Assembly (NCBI GenBank): GCA_937901435.1
Contig: CALGTJ010000686.1
Coordinates: 1 to 7,745 of the forward strand
Reading direction: 5' to 3'
Length of the DNA: 7,745 nucleotides
From: an uncultured Rhodobacter sp.
GTDB lineage: Bacteria; Pseudomonadota; Alphaproteobacteria; Rhodobacterales; Rhodobacteraceae
The notes below the pieces were generated by a model that saw only the letters and a list, made by a program, of their open reading frames with translations, had not been told where the DNA came from and ran no database searches. Both the position numbers and the translations under genes were made by a program. Below are positions 1 to 6,960 of the stretch, one piece after another. Positions within the stretch are counted from its first letter, which is position 1, and each line of letters begins with the position of its first letter.

Positions 1-30
1 TTTTAAAGTACCTGAATGGGGAGTGTTTTG

Positions 31-92
31 TCATACGGCGAGGCTACGAAACCGCCCGCCCCGTCTCAAGTTAGTTTTATCTGACAGTACCG
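31..92. repeat. Left copy of a 62-base inverted repeat bracketing the cluster
   Basis: The reverse complement of this stretch aligns without gaps to 7684-7745, with 51 of 62 positions identical by hand count. The outer 19 bases (TCATACGGCGAGGCTACGA) are identical and mismatches increase inward. The repeat contains the last codons and the TGA stop of the LysR remnant, in the same frame as the last codons and TGA of gntR in the other copy. Thirty further bases lie outside it in the window. It could be a terminal inverted repeat of an element, or the 3' end of a second gntR-like gene left by a rearrangement. No transposase is visible. The match itself is certain; its meaning is open. Confidence 0.85.
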
Positions 93-323
93 TCTTGCAT
101 GATCGGCAAGGCGGATGCCGATCGGTGTCAGATACAACCTGTTGCGATCGCGCGTGACAACAGGTACGCCAACGATCTTTTCCAACTCGGCAATCTGCTT
201 TGACACAGCGGGCTGTGTCACCCCAAGCGCCTCAAACACCCGTGCGATCAACTTAAGATCAGACAGCGCCACAAGAGCACGCAAGTGCCGAAGCGTTATT
301 CCCTGTTGAAATCCCTTATTCAA
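66..323 (-). pseudogene. LysR-type regulator remnant, DNA-binding N-terminus only
   Basis: The 85-residue reading frame begins with a typical LysR winged helix-turn-helix: LRHLRALVAL at about residues 12-21, the recognition helix region GVTQPAVSKQIAELE at about 34-48, and the wing ending in LTPIGIRLADHARR. LysR proteins are normally about 300 residues, so the linker and the whole effector-binding domain are missing. The frame leaves LysR homology after LADHARR and runs into the inverted repeat, where it stops. The annotated start is TTG without a good Shine-Dalgarno. The frame stays open for roughly a dozen codons upstream without an ATG, so the true start may be lost too. It lies just beyond the terminator of the catabolic operon on the same strand. 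LysR proteins often control neighbouring transport or catabolic genes, so it may be a relic of an older regulator. A functional short DNA-binding protein is less likely. Confidence 0.75.
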
Positions 324-343
324 AATATCCGCTGCCTCGTCGG

Positions 344-381
344 AAAAACTACCTCACAGTGCCACAGTATTGTGGAAGTAG
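344..381 (-). terminator. Rho-independent terminator of the catabolic operon
   Basis: Read on the minus strand, the RNA forms a stem between CTACTTCCACA and TGTGAGGTAG. This gives ten base pairs including one G-U pair, with one bulged C and a 12-base loop. The stem occupies 349-381 and is followed directly by five U residues (348 down to 344). It begins 8 bases after the stop codon of the ThDP enzyme, the expected place for the end of the operon. It also separates the operon from the LysR remnant downstream. Confidence 0.65.
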
Positions 382-389
382 AAACATCG

Positions 390-2018
390 CTAGATACGCA
401 TACGTGGCACGTTGTCAGGGTCCAGTTTTAGCTCAACAATGATGGGGCCTTGTCGAGTATGGATCGCGTCTATCGCAGTTTCCAGTTCGTCTGGATTGGT
501 CACTGTAACACCCTGTCCGCCAAGAGATTTGGCGACATCAGCAAAAGACGGCCAGTTGAATTCGGTCAATGCAGGGTCCATCTGCCGATCCAGCATCTGG
601 ATATGTTCCGCCCCATAAGCGGAATCGTTGCAGATGATCACGATCAGATTACAGTTTGTGCGCACAGCGGTATTAAACTCGTTCAATCCGCCCATCATGA
701 AACCGCCATCGCCTGTGAACAAGACAACGGGTCGCGCCGGCGCTCCATGGGCTGCACCAATCGCCTGTTGCATCCCCTGACCGATGGCCGCGAAGTTATC
801 GCTCATGTGAAAACTCTTGGGGTCGGGCACGGTCACACGGCACCAGACTTCGGTGATGTAGCGCCCTCCGTCGGTGAGCATAATCCGGTTTTCGGGAAGC
901 GCTTCATTCAAGCGGTCCAAGGCATACTCAAGGTTGATACAGCCCTCAATGGACTTGGTCGCGTCGCCTTTGGGATGCTTCGAGATATCATGAGAGGGCA
1001 ATTCCCGTGCAAACCCTGAAGGGGCGATTTCGGCCTCGTTCAACCAATACAGAATATTGTCGGCAGTCTGCCCCGCATCCGCGATCAATGTGGCATCGGC
1101 CTGATAAAACCTGCCGACTTCGGAGGGACTGTTGTTGATATGAATGACGCGCTTCCCTTCGAGCAGCGCCCCACGGTCAGTTGTGAGGAAATGGAGCCAA
1201 GCGCCAAAGACGATAACACAATCTGCCGCGGCGATTATATCATAGGCATCCGCAGTACTGAGCGTACCGAAATACCCGATGTTGTTGGGGTGACCCGCGA
1301 ATAATCCGGTGCCTTTGAGTGTCGTCGCCAGAGGCGCTTCCATCCTTTCCGCCAGTGCGACCAGCTGGTCCTTTGCGTCAACCGCGCCCGCACCGGCGAG
1401 GATAAGTGGCCGCTTTGCCGAAGCAATCATGCCGATTGCTGCGTCATGAAGCGGTCCCTCGGTCACGACGGTCGGGGCCTCAAGATAGGGGAAAGCAACG
1501 GTTTGGTGTTTTACTTCTGCCCACATGAAATCCGCAGGCACGTTCAGGACAATTGGCCGCCGTTCCTTGCGGGCGCGGTAAAACGCAGTTGCCACATCCC
1601 GCGCAGCAGTTTCAGGTGATTTCACCTGCTCGAAACCGGCACCGGTTGCTGTGACGACTTCGCGCTGGTCAATGTTCTGCATATGGAATGGAGCGGTCAC
1701 AGGTGTATCGCCGCAGATCAGCACCATGGGGCGGCGGCCTACCACGCCTTCTCTGAGCGCGGTAAAGCAATTCGTCAGGCCAGGACCCTGAGTAACTGTT
1801 GCGACCCCGATCTTTCCCGTAACTTGCGTGTAGGCAAGCGCCATAAGCACAGTCCCACCTTCGTGGGCTGCAGGAACCATTTTCCCGCCACAGGCGCTGA
1901 CAAAATGGTTGGCCAAAAAAAGATTGGCGTCGCCCACCAAGCCGAACATCGTGTCAATGTCGTGATCGCGCACGGCCTGTGCGATGGATTGGTGCATATA
2001 TGCTTTGTCTTCAGACAT
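390..2018 (-). CDS. ThDP-dependent decarboxylase/carboligase of the acetolactate synthase superfamily
   Basis: This is a 542-residue enzyme with the three-domain order of the family. The N-terminal PYR domain carries the catalytic glutamate in AAHEGG (Glu53) and a TQGPGLTN segment resembling the TSGPG motif of acetolactate synthases. The middle domain contains RPLILAGAGAV. The C-terminal PP domain has the ThDP/Mg-binding motif GDGGF at about 436-440, followed 25 residues later by ND (464-465). Enzymes of this superfamily decarboxylate 2-oxo acids or ligate the resulting unit to an acceptor; the substrate cannot be told from these motifs. Next to a 2-hydroxyacid dehydrogenase it could act on the 2-oxo acid product (inference). 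No small regulatory subunit is present, so it is probably not housekeeping acetolactate synthase. I chose the ATG at 2018 because AAAGGGA lies a suitable distance upstream; an ATG at 2069 would add 17 residues that do not look conserved. It is the last gene of the operon, 84 bases after tctA. Confidence 0.85.
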   Translation of the reverse strand: MSEDKAYMHQSIAQAVRDHDIDTMFGLVGDANLFLANHFVSACGGKMVPAAHEGGTVLMALAYTQVTGKIGVATVTQGPGLTNCFTALREGVVGRRPMVLICGDTPVTAPFHMQNIDQREVVTATGAGFEQVKSPETAARDVATAFYRARKERRPIVLNVPADFMWAEVKHQTVAFPYLEAPTVVTEGPLHDAAIGMIASAKRPLILAGAGAVDAKDQLVALAERMEAPLATTLKGTGLFAGHPNNIGYFGTLSTADAYDIIAAADCVIVFGAWLHFLTTDRGALLEGKRVIHINNSPSEVGRFYQADATLIADAGQTADNILYWLNEAEIAPSGFARELPSHDISKHPKGDATKSIEGCINLEYALDRLNEALPENRIMLTDGGRYITEVWCRVTVPDPKSFHMSDNFAAIGQGMQQAIGAAHGAPARPVVLFTGDGGFMMGGLNEFNTAVRTNCNLIVIICNDSAYGAEHIQMLDRQMDPALTEFNWPSFADVAKSLGGQGVTVTNPDELETAIDAIHTRQGPIIVELKLDPDNVPRMRI

Positions 2019-2102
2019 TCGTCTTTCCCTTTGTGATGTTTGGAACGCTGTGCCAGGAGCTTGCTGCACAGCCGGTCATTTTCTTGATCGGTGGCTGCCG
2101 AA

Positions 2103-3605
2103 TTATCCCTGGTTATCCTTTACATTTGTGCGCAAGAACCAGATAACCGAGACAAGCGAGAGGATAAGCAGCGCTGCCGCCACCGGGCTTTTGAGGACCT
2201 GGGTAAGATCTCCGTTTGTCAAAGAGAGGGACTGGGCGATTGATTTCTCGAAACGCGGTCCCAGAAAGAACGCGATGATGAAGATCACCAACGAATAGCC
2301 AAAGCTGGCCATGACATAGCCGAGGACGGCAAAGATCAGCATGATCGAGACACCGAACAGCCCGCTGGTTGCCATGGAAACGCCAACAAAACACAAGAGC
2401 AGAGCCGAGGAGAAAATGATGGATTCCGGTGCCGAAACAACCTTGATCCAAAACCTCAGTCCAAGCTGACCCACCCAGAGATTGATGAAATTGGCCATGA
2501 GCATCGCTCCGAACAGGCCGTATACCAGACGCCCTTGGTTCTCGAACAGCAGCGGGCCAGGTTGCAAGCCGTGGATCATGAACGCGCTGATAATGAGCGC
2601 TGCGCCTACGCTCCCTGGAATGCCAAGAGTGAGCAGAGGAATGAGGTTTGCCCCTACCACAGCCGAATTCGCGGACTCGGCCGCAGCAATGCCATGCAGG
2701 TTTCCTTTACCAAAACTCTGGGGCTCTTTCGAGCTGGCCTTGGTCATGGAATAGGACATGAATGCTGCTGCGGTTGAACCGATACCGGGCAATGCGCCAA
2801 GCACGGTGCCAATCACCGCGCCGCGCAGCATGGTGTAGCGGCAACTCCAATATTCGACCCATGTCACGCGCCGGTCATCGGGGTTGCCGGTGTCCTTGAC
2901 GATAATCGCCGCCCCAACGCTGCCATGGGCAAGCGATAGCCGGTGCAGAATTTCCGAGATCGCCAGCATGCCGATTGCCACGGAGGGCAGAGGCAGACCG
3001 TTGAAGAGGTCCCAATAGCCAAAGATCAAGCGCGGAGTGAAGTTTTCAGGGTCTGTGCCAATGGATGCCACAAGCAACCCGAGTGCGGCCGCGATGATGC
3101 CCTTCGTCAGCGAATTGCCAATCAGCCCCGCGAGTATTGAGAAGGCGAAAATCATCAAAGCGACGATCTCAATCGGTCCCATCCTGAGCGCCAGAATAGC
3201 CAAAGGCGCAGAAACGGTGATCAAGACAATGTCGCTGAATGTGTCGCCGGTGACAGAGGAAAACAGCGCCATTTTGGTCGCCTTCAGCGGCTTTCCCTGC
3301 TTAGCAAGCGGATAACCATCCAATGCAGTCGCCGCAGCATCCGGCGTGCCGGGAGTATTCATAAGCACGGCAGGCACCGCGCCGCCCACCAGCCCGCCTT
3401 TGTTCACGCCAACCAGAAAGGCGATAGCAGGCAGCGTGTCTAGGCCGAAGGTGAAGGGAATGGCGATTGCCATTGCCATGATCGGCCCAATTCCGGGCAC
3501 GGCACCCACAAATTGACCCAGCACCACTCCGAAGAGGACAAAGAGCAGGTTGTAAAGCGAGAAAGCGTCCGAAAAACCGGCCAGAATTGTTGCGAGATCA
3601 ACCAT
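2103..3605 (-). CDS. tctA: Tripartite tricarboxylate transporter, large membrane subunit TctA
   Basis: This 500-residue, strongly hydrophobic protein has the normal length for TctA, which has about 11-12 membrane helices and forms the translocation pathway in the inner membrane. It drives uptake of a carboxylate delivered by TctC, using an ion gradient. Visible family signatures come as two internally similar halves. The first half has VGAVPGIGP (33-41) and NTPGTPDAAATALDGYP (83-99). The second has LGALPGIGST (269-278), AAESANSA (308-315) and LTLGIPGS (326-333). The ATG start is preceded by AAGGA, which overlaps the tctB stop codon; only 12 bases separate the genes, so translation is probably coupled. 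There is no sign of truncation. The family call is near certain; the substrate is unknown, since TctA sequence alone does not report it. Confidence 0.95.
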   Translation of the reverse strand: MVDLATILAGFSDAFSLYNLLFVLFGVVLGQFVGAVPGIGPIMAMAIAIPFTFGLDTLPAIAFLVGVNKGGLVGGAVPAVLMNTPGTPDAAATALDGYPLAKQGKPLKATKMALFSSVTGDTFSDIVLITVSAPLAILALRMGPIEIVALMIFAFSILAGLIGNSLTKGIIAAALGLLVASIGTDPENFTPRLIFGYWDLFNGLPLPSVAIGMLAISEILHRLSLAHGSVGAAIIVKDTGNPDDRRVTWVEYWSCRYTMLRGAVIGTVLGALPGIGSTAAAFMSYSMTKASSKEPQSFGKGNLHGIAAAESANSAVVGANLIPLLTLGIPGSVGAALIISAFMIHGLQPGPLLFENQGRLVYGLFGAMLMANFINLWVGQLGLRFWIKVVSAPESIIFSSALLLCFVGVSMATSGLFGVSIMLIFAVLGYVMASFGYSLVIFIIAFFLGPRFEKSIAQSLSLTNGDLTQVLKSPVAAALLILSLVSVIWFLRTNVKDNQG

Positions 3606-3617
3606 GGAAATTATCCT

Positions 3618-4043
3618 TCATGGCAAACCGCGCCCGAGAAGCTGGGTGACGGCAAACCAGATTGCAGTCGGCATAAGCACAACGCCGCTAATGAGCCATA
3701 GGGGCCTACGTTCTCCGATGAACCACATAATGGCCAAAGCAAGAACGGGCGCGACATATTCAAAACCAAACCGTGACATGGCGTAGATGCCGGCCACCAA
3801 TAGCAAGACATAGAACCCGGTGATCGCCATTTTGCGCGGATCGCGAAGTTGTTGCTTGGTCGGTTTGAGAAACAAAATGCCGCCGCTGATGGCAATGATG
3901 ATCGAAATGATATTTGGCATCGTGTTTGGCGACAGGCTGCCACCCTCGGCCGTCTCGACGTAAACCGGGATCACGAAAAAATACATTGCCAACCCAAAGA
4001 GACAAAAGAATGCACCCGAAATGCGATCTGCGTTGATTGTCAT
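3618..4043 (-). CDS. tctB: Tripartite tricarboxylate transporter, small membrane subunit TctB
   Basis: This 141-residue protein has about four or five hydrophobic segments (roughly residues 8-26, 43-60, 72-90, 95-110 and 114-135). The first loop contains the TctB-like stretch SPNTMPNIIS (38-47), and the protein ends in a short LGRGLP tail. Size, topology and position between tctC and tctA identify it as TctB, the poorly conserved partner that assembles with TctA in the inner membrane. The ATG start has a G-rich Shine-Dalgarno (GGGGAGGGG) directly upstream. A stable hairpin lies between the tctC stop and this ribosome-binding site, so expression may be lower than that of tctC. Confidence 0.9.
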   Translation of the reverse strand: MTINADRISGAFFCLFGLAMYFFVIPVYVETAEGGSLSPNTMPNIISIIIAISGGILFLKPTKQQLRDPRKMAITGFYVLLLVAGIYAMSRFGFEYVAPVLALAIMWFIGERRPLWLISGVVLMPTAIWFAVTQLLGRGLP

Positions 4044-4065
4044 GTGCCCCTCCCCGAGCGAAAGA

Positions 4066-4097
4066 GCGCCCCATTGCCGACGCAGGCAACAGGGCGC
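4066..4097 (-). promoter_or_regulatory. Intercistronic hairpin between tctC and tctB
   Basis: On the minus-strand RNA, GCGCCC pairs with GGGCGC and, further in, TTGCC pairs with GGCAA. Two G-U wobbles join the two blocks, giving a 13-pair stem with a 6-base loop. The sequence after it is only UCUUUCG, too poor in U for an efficient terminator. A partial terminator, or an mRNA-stabilising stem that keeps tctC mRNA more abundant than tctBA, fits better. Binding proteins of three-part transporters are usually needed in excess over the membrane subunits. The structure is read directly; the role is inferred. Confidence 0.6.
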
Positions 4098-4114
4098 AAA
4101 AGATGTTTTTCTGC

Positions 4115-5062
4115 TTAGTCTGCGAACAGGACTTGGGCAGCCGCGAGGCCGTCGGTCATCATTTGCTGCGTGCCTTCGGGGCCCATGTTGATGGGCTTGC
4201 CTTTGACCGCATTCATGACGATTTCCGCAATCTCGTCTGACTTGACGGCCTCGGCCATCGCGGCTGCAATCGCTTCAACTGCGGCAGGATCGGTGCCTTT
4301 CGTCATGGCAAGAAAGAACACCGGATCAACAAAAGCATTCACGCCGTTCTCGACAAAGGTCATCACGTCAGGTGCATAGCTCAGACGGGACTGGTTAGCG
4401 CTTGCGATAACTTTCATGTCGCCGGATTCCAGATAGGGAAAATGTTCGCCCGACGCAAAACCGGCCAGAACCTGACCGCCGAGGATCAGTTTCATCACCT
4501 CGGCGCCGCCATCGGCGGTGACAAGGTTGAATTCGGCCTCTTTGGTGCGAGTGGTTGCCTTCATCATCAGCACCTGAGGCGGTGCCATAGTTGCGATGGG
4601 CAGTTGCCCTTGCTCTTTGGCATAAGCGATCATGCCTTCGAGATTATCGAATGGCGCATCCTTGCCTGCCACCAAAGCCAGCTCGGCCTTGGCGATTGTA
4701 CCAAGATAGTCAAAGCTGTCTTGATCAAAGGGCAGTTGATCGCCGCGCTGAACAAGCTGGACGAGAACGGGAATACTCACCCCCATGCCGATTGTTTTGC
4801 CGTTTGCTGGCATTTGAGACAGGCCGGTGAACATGGCCACGCCGCCACCGCCGGGCTTGTTCTCGACGATGATGTTCCAGCCGGTGTTGTCGGCCATAAC
4901 CTTACCCAGAATACGGCCCATCGTGTCCGTGGACCCACCAGCGCCAAAGCCGATCTGGATCGTCAGCGGCCCGTCAGGGGCCCAATCCTCAGCCATTGCA
5001 GGTGCTGCAAAAGCCATCACAGCGCTCGCCGCTAGGGCGATAAATTTCGTAGTCAGTTTCAT
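4115..5062 (-). CDS. tctC: Tripartite tricarboxylate transporter, periplasmic substrate-binding protein TctC (Bug family)
   Basis: The 315-residue precursor starts with a clear Sec signal peptide: Lys2 and Lys6, a hydrophobic core, then AMA before Glu25 as the likely signal peptidase I site. The mature protein carries the Bug/TctC hallmarks: FGAGGSTDTMGR (39-50), where the Gly-Ser-Thr-Asp loop normally contacts the ligand carboxylate, and IVENKPGGGG (65-74). Length is normal for the family. It would bind a carboxylic acid in the periplasm and hand it to TctAB. The start is fixed by an excellent GGAGG seven bases before the ATG at 5062. The reading frame stays open upstream to 5254, but that part lacks a ribosome-binding site and overlaps the hydrolase remnant in another frame. 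Bug proteins bind varied ligands (dicarboxylates, tricarboxylates, aromatic acids and others), so the ligand stays open. Confidence 0.93.
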   Translation of the reverse strand: MKLTTKFIALAASAVMAFAAPAMAEDWAPDGPLTIQIGFGAGGSTDTMGRILGKVMADNTGWNIIVENKPGGGGVAMFTGLSQMPANGKTIGMGVSIPVLVQLVQRGDQLPFDQDSFDYLGTIAKAELALVAGKDAPFDNLEGMIAYAKEQGQLPIATMAPPQVLMMKATTRTKEAEFNLVTADGGAEVMKLILGGQVLAGFASGEHFPYLESGDMKVIASANQSRLSYAPDVMTFVENGVNAFVDPVFFLAMTKGTDPAAVEAIAAAMAEAVKSDEIAEIVMNAVKGKPINMGPEGTQQMMTDGLAAAQVLFAD

Positions 5063-5096
5063 TGTGTTTCCTCCCTGGAATTTCACTTTGGTTTGG

Positions 5097-5357
5097 CTAT
5101 TTTGATTTCTCAAGTTTGAGTCTTTTTTCGGCTCGTTCGCGCAGCCCAGCGACTTGGTTGAGCAACGCATGTGGATCGACGAAGATGTTTGGCGCTCCGT
5201 CTTTGCGCGCTTCATGCTCTTGCCGTTTTTCATCGAGACCTGCCGAGAAACCATGCGTCGTCAGATGCACTTCGACTGGCATCTCCTGCGCTTCAAAGAA
5301 GGCGCGCACGGGGTTGACACTTTCGATGTAGGCTTCGACCTCCTCCCTTGGATAACG
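5097..5357 (-). pseudogene. C-terminal remnant of a metallo-beta-lactamase-fold hydrolase (probable)
   Basis: In this frame about 86 residues, starting near RYPREEVEAYI and ending LKLEKSK, resemble the C-terminus of a class of MBL-fold metallo-hydrolases. The features are a VHLTTHGFSAG segment (the last metal-ligand His region of the fold, often NHTAFDG in relatives), a charged helix with K and R, and GAPNIFVDP followed by a final helix (relatives have GxPNPFV). The N-terminal part with the HxHxDH zinc site is absent. No usable start lies at the 5' edge: the homology begins almost directly after the stop codon of the FAD dehydrogenase, and the only inner start candidate is a GTG at 5309 without a Shine-Dalgarno. 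I read it as debris of a gene whose 5' part was replaced when the FAD gene was joined to the operon. The family call is from memory of the pattern. An unrelated small protein is possible. Confidence 0.5.
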
Positions 5358-5370
5358 TGAATTGTGCGCG

Positions 5371-6849
5371 TTAGGCCGCGCTTGATTTGATTGGACCCAT
5401 CGGGATCAGCTTTCCCGGGTTCATTGTGTTTTTTGGGTCCAACGCTTTTTTTATTTCTTGCATCACTGCCAGTTGCGCGGGCTCTTTCAATTTGGTCATG
5501 ACGGGTAGTTTGCTTTGACCAATGCCGTGTTCGGCGCTGAACGATCCGCGCAATGCCACTAGCTTGCTGAAAACCAGTTCTTTTGCGGTCTCCAATGGCA
5601 CGCTCTCCCAGTCGCAACCTTGCGCGGCGGACAAGGCGTAATGCAGATTGCCATCGCCAAGATGGCCGACGGTGAGCGGCTGAATGCCAAGCTGTGACAT
5701 TTTAGGGTCCATCGCTTCGACAAAAGGCGCGATCTGTGCGAGGGGGAGCGAAATATCCAGATGATAAGCTGGACCGTTTTCGGTAATCGCCTCAAGGATC
5801 TGCTCGCGCATTTTCCAAAGATCAGCGCGCTGCTGTTGGGACTGGGCGAGCATGGCATCCAGTACCAGCCCTTCCTCCATCAATTCGGCGAAAAGCTCCA
5901 TCACCTCTGCCTCGAGGCGGATACTGCCATCTTCCAGCTCTGCGGCATCCTGCGGACGTGATGATGCGACCTCTACCAGAATGCCGGTCGCAACCGTTCC
6001 TTCCAGCGGGCGGCGAGTGTCGGGAAACACCTTGCAAATCACGTCAACAGCGGGCTGTGGCATGTACTCAAAAGCTTCGACACCGCCACCCGTGTAATCC
6101 TGAAGTCGGTTCAGAACCTCAATCGCGGCCCCTAAAGAGACAACAGAAAGGAAAGCCGTCGAGCGCGCGCTCGGTTCGGGAAATAGCTTGAACACCGCCG
6201 CAGTGATGATGCCCAGTGTTCCCTCGGCTCCGATAAGTAGATCCTTGAGGTCATAGCCTGTGTTATCCTTGCGTAACCCGGTGAGCGCGTTGATCACCGA
6301 TCCGCCTGGCATCACCGCCTCGATGCCCAGGCAAAGCTCACGCGTGGTGCCATAGCGCACAACATTGGAACCGCCCGCATTGGTCGACAGATTGCCACCG
6401 ACTGTGCAGCTTCCCTTGGCACCAAACATGAGCGGAAAGATCAATTTATGCTCTAATGCTGCCGCATGAAGCGTTTCCAGCACCGTGCCCGCCTCGACGG
6501 TCACAGTCCGGCCTGCCGCGTCCAGCGCGCGCACAGCGTTCATCCTTGTAAGAGAGATCACAACAGACGGTTGGTCAACCAAAGGCACGCCACCGCCGCA
6601 CAAGCCCGTCCTCCCGCCTTGGGGCACAACCGCGATACCATGTGCCTCACAGAGCTTGACCACATCAGCAACCTGCTGTGTCGAGGCAGGGCGCACGACC
6701 GCCACTGCAGGCGCGCAGTATTGACCTGTCCAATCCTCAAGATAAGCGGCCACATCGACATCTTCGGTCAAAACATGCGCGGTTCCAACAATCGCGAATA
6801 ACCCGTCCAACATATGCCTGGCATCCATGGTGCGTATCTGTGCGGTCAA
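5371..6849 (-). CDS. FAD-linked 2-hydroxyacid dehydrogenase (GlcD/D-lactate/D-2-hydroxyglutarate dehydrogenase family)
   Basis: This 492-residue flavoenzyme belongs to the vanillyl-alcohol oxidase superfamily. It has an N-terminal FAD-binding domain: PQGGRTGLCGG (76-86), GGNLSTNAGG (151-160), RYGTTRELCLG (165-175) and DNTGYDLKDLLIGAEGTLG (195-213). The C-terminal substrate domain has LWKMRE (344-349), HLDISLP (363-369), the metal-binding VGHLGDGNLH (394-403, His396 and His403), SAEHGIG (438-444) and the terminal DPKNTMNPGK (471-480). The family oxidises D-2-hydroxy acids (lactate, glycolate, 2-hydroxyglutarate and similar) to 2-oxo acids and passes electrons to a carrier. At the place where D-2-hydroxyglutarate dehydrogenases are expected to have a substrate-binding Lys, I see His363, so a different substrate is likely (inference). 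I prefer the TTG start at 6849, because AAGGGG lies seven bases upstream; the ATG at 6828 has none. It is the first gene of the operon, divergent from gntR. Confidence 0.92.
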   Translation of the reverse strand: MTAQIRTMDARHMLDGLFAIVGTAHVLTEDVDVAAYLEDWTGQYCAPAVAVVRPASTQQVADVVKLCEAHGIAVVPQGGRTGLCGGGVPLVDQPSVVISLTRMNAVRALDAAGRTVTVEAGTVLETLHAAALEHKLIFPLMFGAKGSCTVGGNLSTNAGGSNVVRYGTTRELCLGIEAVMPGGSVINALTGLRKDNTGYDLKDLLIGAEGTLGIITAAVFKLFPEPSARSTAFLSVVSLGAAIEVLNRLQDYTGGGVEAFEYMPQPAVDVICKVFPDTRRPLEGTVATGILVEVASSRPQDAAELEDGSIRLEAEVMELFAELMEEGLVLDAMLAQSQQQRADLWKMREQILEAITENGPAYHLDISLPLAQIAPFVEAMDPKMSQLGIQPLTVGHLGDGNLHYALSAAQGCDWESVPLETAKELVFSKLVALRGSFSAEHGIGQSKLPVMTKLKEPAQLAVMQEIKKALDPKNTMNPGKLIPMGPIKSSAA

Positions 6850-6908
6850 ATTTTGTCCCCTTCAGCTTTAATGCAATGTCGCAGGCATTGGGGCCGGCAG
6901 CAGCCTAA

Positions 6909-6954
6909 CTACCATCCACCATGGTAGCTTATTCTGTCAAGTAACATCTACCAT
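6909..6954. promoter_or_regulatory. Candidate operator: three CTACCAT/ATGGTAG half-sites
   Basis: The heptamer CTACCAT occurs at 6909-6915 and 6948-6954, and its inverse ATGGTAG at 6921-6927. The first two form a perfect inverted repeat with a 5-base spacer, and the inner part is the palindrome ACCATGGT (6918-6925). The pair covers the expected transcription start of the operon. The third half-site lies at the edge of its -35 box. Local GntR/FCD repressors usually bind short palindromes in such divergent regions, so the adjacent regulator is the natural candidate ligand. The repeats are seen directly; the binding is inferred. Confidence 0.6.
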
Positions 6955-6959
6955 GTCAG
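6931..6959 (-). promoter_or_regulatory. Putative sigma-70-type promoter of the catabolic operon
   Basis: On the minus strand, CTGACA (6959-6954, five of six consensus positions) is followed after 17 bases by CAGAAT (6936-6931, four of six). This predicts a start near 6924 and a leader of about 75 bases before the TTG of the FAD dehydrogenase. The heptamer repeats overlap its -35 edge and start point, as expected for repression. It is a hand-matched prediction only. Confidence 0.45.
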
Positions 6960-6960
6960 T

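Noticed and set aside
450..1019. 189-codon open frame on the + strand
   Set aside because: It is fully antisense to the ThDP enzyme, has no recognisable domain and no good ribosome-binding site; it looks like a codon-bias shadow.
2048..2071. Six-pair inverted repeat CTGTGC/GCACAG between tctA and the ThDP gene
   Set aside because: The stem is short, the loop is 12 bases and no U run follows, so it is not supportable as a terminator or regulatory element.
4442..5035. 197-codon open frame on the + strand
   Set aside because: It is antisense to tctC, whose signal peptide and family motifs are clear. The antisense product is rich in Cys and His with no family pattern.
5063..5254. 64-residue N-terminal extension of tctC
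   Set aside because: It would bury the signal peptide, has no ribosome-binding site, and overlaps the hydrolase remnant in another frame. The ATG at 5062 has a strong GGAGG.
5340..5350. GGGAGGAGG Shine-Dalgarno-like string on the minus strand
   Set aside because: No start codon lies at a usable distance. It falls in the coding frame of the hydrolase remnant (PREE codons) and is probably chance.
6870..6900. CAATG/CATTG inverted repeat in the operon leader
   Set aside because: The arms are only five bases with a seven-base loop; there is no riboswitch-like core or terminator nearby.
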